A model generated the notes under the pieces. The model was not told the origin of the DNA and ran no database searches. It saw nothing but the letters and a program-made list of their open reading frames with translations. The position numbers were made by a program, and so were the translations under genes. Below are positions 46,052 to 49,792 of a stretch of 49,792 bases of DNA, piece after piece. Numbering within the stretch: the stretch's first letter is position 1; each line of letters begins with the position of its first letter. The stretch lies in the NCBI GenBank assembly GCA_029298735.1, contig JANSLP010000249.1, positions 1 through 49,792 on the forward strand. The letters run 5' to 3'. Origin of the DNA: Ophiostoma sp. CBS 140.51 (Eukaryota; Ascomycota; Sordariomycetes; Ophiostomatales; Ophiostomataceae).

Positions 46052-47770
46052 AGATGGGAGTGACACAGTGAATTCTTGGAACAGAGATACAACAAGCATT
46101 TGCGCCAAGATGTGTCTTGGCCAAAGTGCAACGCTTTTTCAACAGTTCGATGCTGCTCACTTATTTACCGTCCACACCGCCTACGACCAAGCACTCCGTT
46201 CATCGACTCCTTTCTTGCTCGTCATTGTGGTTCCCTCCCTCTCCCGTCGCTGTGTAGATTTTGCCTGTCATATTTCACAAAATACGGGCTGTCACTAGCG
46301 TCTCTACCCTTTTAGGTGGTCGATGATGAGGGGGCGCAACGGAAAGTGAAAATCACTGTAAAAAGACCAAAAGAGGGTTGGCCGGGTGGACTCCAACATA
46401 GAGGCGCGTGTGGTTTAGGGAGTGGCTGGGTTGTTTTTCTTTCTTTGCCCACCCTGGACGTGGAGGTTGCTCGTCATGTGCATGTTGCTGGATGCTTGGC
46501 CGTTTTGAATGCCGGACAATCCTGGGAAGAATGCACCTCTCTGTTCCGTCCCTCGTCTCTCAGACGTCAGAATATGCACATCTTCTCCTCTTCTGTGCTT
46601 TTTCTTCGTCGTGTTTGTGTCTGCTAACGTGGTACCCATCGTCGACAAGGTCCTTCACCGGCCCCGTTGCTTGTGCGTTTCTCTCCTACCCTCCCTCCAC
46701 TCCTACGACAAATGTGCCCCTCTGTGACTCGAGAGAGATCTAGCATGGCGGGATAACCGATGGGAAACAAGAAAGAGAAGGCAGGAAAGATTGAATGAAA
46801 GAAGAATAAAGGAGTCTCGTTAGTAAAAAAGATGCAGGCGTTGCCCAGAGAAGCAACGAGACACCACATTTCGAAGAAAGTAAAACCGCCGTCCTGAAAG
46901 CCGAGTCTTTTTTTTCTTTTTCTTTCCGATGTGCTTCGATGGTGCTTCTAGCTTGCCCTGTTTACCTTCTAGCTTGGTTTCTAGCTTGTCTTCCACAAGT
47001 CTTCCAGCTAGGCCGCGGCCCTCTCTGAGACATTTCTCCTCTTTTCTCGGTGACTTCCTTTCGTTCTCGCTGTTGACTTTCAACTCTACGAGCTCCCTAC
47101 CAATTTTGTCAGGTCCTCATCATCGACTGCGTATCTGCACACGCCCTTGTTTCTTTCAGCTTGTCTTGCTAGCTCGCCTGTTGGTGCTCGTTGGTGCCTC
47201 TCGGGTTTCTCCATCGTGCTCTAGCACGACAAACTAAAAATGCAATCAGATTGCCTGTTTTCTAGCTTCGCTTTTGGCGCAGACATTGCGTTGTTGTCTA
47301 TTCTAAGCATCGTGCATTGATTGCTCGATGGTCTTCGATTTGATTTCCTTTTTTCTTTTCTTTTCTTTTTGTCCTCTTCGTTTATCTAAAATGGTGAATG
47401 CATGTATGCACTGGCCAGTTCGAGGAAAAAAGGGGAGAGATGCATGACTGCACGAACAATACGATCAAAGAGTTCATAAATGAGTAAAGCGAGAGGCGAA
47501 CTACTACGCCAAACAGAGTGTTCTTCTCAGTGGATTTTCAAGTTGATCAGCTAGTTGATGTCATTATGCCTACCCCGTATGTGTAAACACAATGGCATTT
47601 TGCAATCTTTAATTTTTGTGAGAATTCTCGGGCATTGCTTTATTTGTCAGAACAACATGTTCGTAGAACCCAACCACATGGCACGCCATGCCGGCTTGTC
47701 GCTGATCTTTCAAACTCTTTGACGGGTCCGCAATCATGCTCTGCGCCTCTCTTTCTCCTATGCATCGCAA

Positions 47771-47822
47771 ATGACTGACAGAGGTCACCGATTTGACTTT
47801 TGGGATTTGCATGACTGACAGA
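47771..47822. repeat. ATGACTGACAGA repeated at 40-bp spacing
   Basis: The 12-mer occurs at 47771-47782 and 47811-47822, exactly 40 bp apart, roughly four helical turns. The core TGACTGA is one base from the Gcn4/AP-1 site TGACTCA. Confidence 0.6.
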
Positions 47823-49688
47823 CGCTCTCGTAAGAAGAGCCGTGTTGATTGGAAATCAAGTCTGCCAAGGTTGATCATGCTCATTTGTTTCTATTCTTAT
47901 GGCTCTTTGATATATATGCCTTTTGATTTTGTTACCGGGAAACTCGTGTTAATTTTTGAGTAAGCGAATATGGACGTTCATCATTTAAGCCATTATCACG
48001 ATCTACAATTTGTTTGTATGGCTTCCTTTATTGCTGATAAGAACGGCCTCATAATGGCCATCATAAGCCACGGCTTGTCGATTGTGTTTGGTCCCTCCCA
48101 AGGTCTATTTGATTTACTAGTTCGTTCAAGAAAGCTCGCCGAAATGACGCTGCTTTCTTGAAAGAGGGGTATCAATATTTGATATTCAGACTATTCATAA
48201 GAGAGCCATATGAAAACCAAAGTATCGAAAAATACGGACAGGGAGATTCATCGAAACATGCGAGCCTTTTGCCTGGTAAAATGCCCAAAAATGCTCTTAG
48301 AAAGAGGGGTTCAAGGTTGAAAAGCCAGCCAACGCATCGATACAGTGGGTGTGTCTAATTTCCCCAGACTTTTGTCTACCCAAAAACAGTATGGCCAGTC
48401 CTGTAGATTCTGGTTGACAGCCCATTGGAAGAATAAAGAGAATGGAATAGCTGGCGGAACCACGCCGAAGAAATGGGGTCGCCCAGCATTACCACGTTTT
48501 TGCTTTTTCTTGATCTATTTCTCTGCCATGCACTCTGCTGTTTCTTCACCACGATCTTGCTCTGTTTCTCGACTTTCTCTGACAGCCCTATTCTTTTGCC
48601 CTGTAGCAGAATATTTCTGCTTTCCGTTGGGGGCCAGCTCAGCTGTTCGAAATTCTTCACTATTTCCTTTTACCTTTTTTCTTTGCAGCCATTTGCAGCC
48701 ACTCCCAGACAGCCGCAGCACCCCCTGCATGTGCGGCTTGCTTCACCACTTGAAAAACCACCTGAGAAAAGAAAGAAAAACCCTATACTTCAATCCGTAA
48801 CCGTAACTTGTCAAGATACTCCGTTGTCCTCTCTCCGCTCTGCAGTATTGAGACACACCACCCTTTCTCCCTCTTTCTTCGAACAAGCCACAACAGCTGT
48901 AGGGGGTGTGGAGGCCACAAGACGCGCCAGTCCGTCTTTGCACCTATTTTTTCGATAATTATTCTGGTGCCAGGCTGTGTCAGGCAGGTTTTGCCACGGC
49001 CGCCGCGGGTGTGTCTCAAGTAGATGTCGGATGGGAAGTAGCAAAGAAAGGGAAGGAAAATAAAGAAAAAGTGTTGTCACAAAAATATCATGAAACAACG
49101 ACACGTCCTGCTTCCTTTTTTCGGGACATTAACCGAGAAAAAGGAAATAAAAATTCGAGACATCGAGACTAACAGACAACAGACTATAGATCTCTTTTCG
49201 TTGCTGAACAACGACAATAAACTAGAGTAAAAGATCGATAACGCTAGAAAACAGGAAACAAGACAGAACCCAACTGAATTTGGATCGCGCGCGTTGGCTC
49301 TTGCTGAAGTCGAGACGCATCGATGACCATTATCTACACACACATAAGAGCCTCCTTTGTAACGGCACATGTGTCACACAATTTGACAGCTGCTGCCACC
49401 AGCTCTCGCCCCGGCATCGTGGGGACCCTTTTTGTGTGTCTTATTCTCCTCTTTGTGTGCGCATGAAAACGTAATCTTTTGCTGCCAATATTTATTTTGT
49501 TCGAGTTGTCCAACTTGACCTGGTCTGGCCTAATCGGCCGCTACTCCGGCCAGTTCGCCCTTCGCCTGTTCTTTCCTTTTGCCCTAATTATTTATCCTGG
49601 ACGAAGACAATTGTACAACGCATCTATCTACATCGAGCACCAAGCCCGCCGGTTTCTCCTCTTTTGATTTTTGACTTACGTTTTGGTA

Positions 49689-49702
49689 TTTTTTTTTTTT
49701 TT
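49689..49702. repeat. Homopolymer T14
   Basis: Fourteen consecutive T on the plus strand near the right edge in non-coding DNA. Confidence 0.85.
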
Positions 49703-49792
49703 ATAGAATCCCTTGACGTGCTCTGCTGGTTACCTCTCTACAACAAGACGCTATTGGCTGCCCTGACGATTGGCTTGCATCAAGAATATGTA

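Larger units (their letters stand above)
42021..46060. other. Gene-free block, includes tRNA-like relic
   Basis: Four kilobases without a supportable gene. 42237-42490 is pyrimidine-rich. 42700-43370 has higher sequence complexity than its surroundings, contains a tRNA-like segment and a repeated GGCCCTTGTA (42831 and 42843), and may be a decayed insertion. 44430-44760 is purine-rich. CT dinucleotide tracts occur near 43785-43810. Confidence 0.45.
46061..49792. other. Gene-free block to right edge
   Basis: 3.7 kb without a supportable gene. 46900-47390 is pyrimidine-rich on the plus strand and contains repeated CTAGCTTG-type words (46945-47010). A T/C pentamer tract lies at about 47347-47370, and T14 at 49689-49702. 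The last 300 bases are CT-rich on the plus strand, which could be the start of a leader for a plus-strand gene beyond the window. Confidence 0.45.

Noticed and set aside
1..49792. CRISPR arrays, phage or bacterial operons, retrotransposon LTRs, telomere repeats
   Set aside because: No spaced repeats, no reverse transcriptase or integrase motifs, no TTAGGG arrays; spliceosomal introns show fungal nuclear DNA.

Overview
This window is nuclear DNA from a filamentous ascomycete, most likely a Sordariomycete. The reasons are the GC-rich third codon positions in the coding regions, thirteen coding introns of only 52 to 89 bp with GTRNGT-type donors, CTAAC/CTGAC-like branch points and YAG acceptors, CT-rich leaders, and a fungal set of housekeeping genes. 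The species assignment is inference. No transposon, CRISPR array, complete tRNA or rRNA gene could be supported.

The left part (1 to 22.4 kb) is an ordinary gene-dense region. In order it holds: a Ser/Tyr/Arg-rich hypothetical protein (-); the nonsense-mediated decay factor UPF3 (-); a Ppg1-type PP2A-like phosphatase with a long acidic insert (+); a secreted EF-hand protein (-); origin recognition complex subunit 6 (+); a GRE2/dihydroflavonol-reductase-like extended SDR (-); the mitochondrial i-AAA protease YME1 (-); a steroid 5-alpha-reductase family membrane enzyme (+); a classical SDR (-); and the wybutosine enzyme TRM12/TYW2 (+). UPF3/PPG1, EF-hand/ORC6, YME1/5-alpha-reductase and SDR/TRM12 are divergent pairs. 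PPG1/EF-hand, ORC6/GRE2-like and 5-alpha-reductase/SDR are convergent pairs. The functions are unrelated (RNA decay, signalling, replication, mitochondrial proteolysis, tRNA modification), so this is not a cluster.

The middle (22.4 to 33.0 kb) changes character. Two convergent genes sit between large intergenic spaces. One encodes a 920-residue single-pass membrane protein with an eight-cysteine N-terminal module, a Ser/Thr stalk, a transmembrane helix and a 600-residue disordered tail. The other encodes a four-finger C2H2 transcription factor. Each is preceded by a kilobase-scale leader that is pyrimidine-rich in its own transcription sense, which is typical of tightly regulated developmental or sensing genes in fungi.

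The right part (33.0 to 49.8 kb) contains no coding gene I can support over about 16.8 kb. It is not the uniformly AT-rich sequence expected of a RIP-mutated repeat. It is a mosaic of blocks alternately purine-rich and pyrimidine-rich on the plus strand, with an AT-rich island, long homopolymers, short tandem repeats, paired ACGCGT motifs and one tRNA-like internal-promoter relic. This block, and its possible role as control DNA or noncoding transcription units for the zinc-finger gene, is the main item worth a second look. The second is the eight-cysteine membrane protein, and the third is a five-codon upstream ORF that ends one base before the TRM12 start codon.
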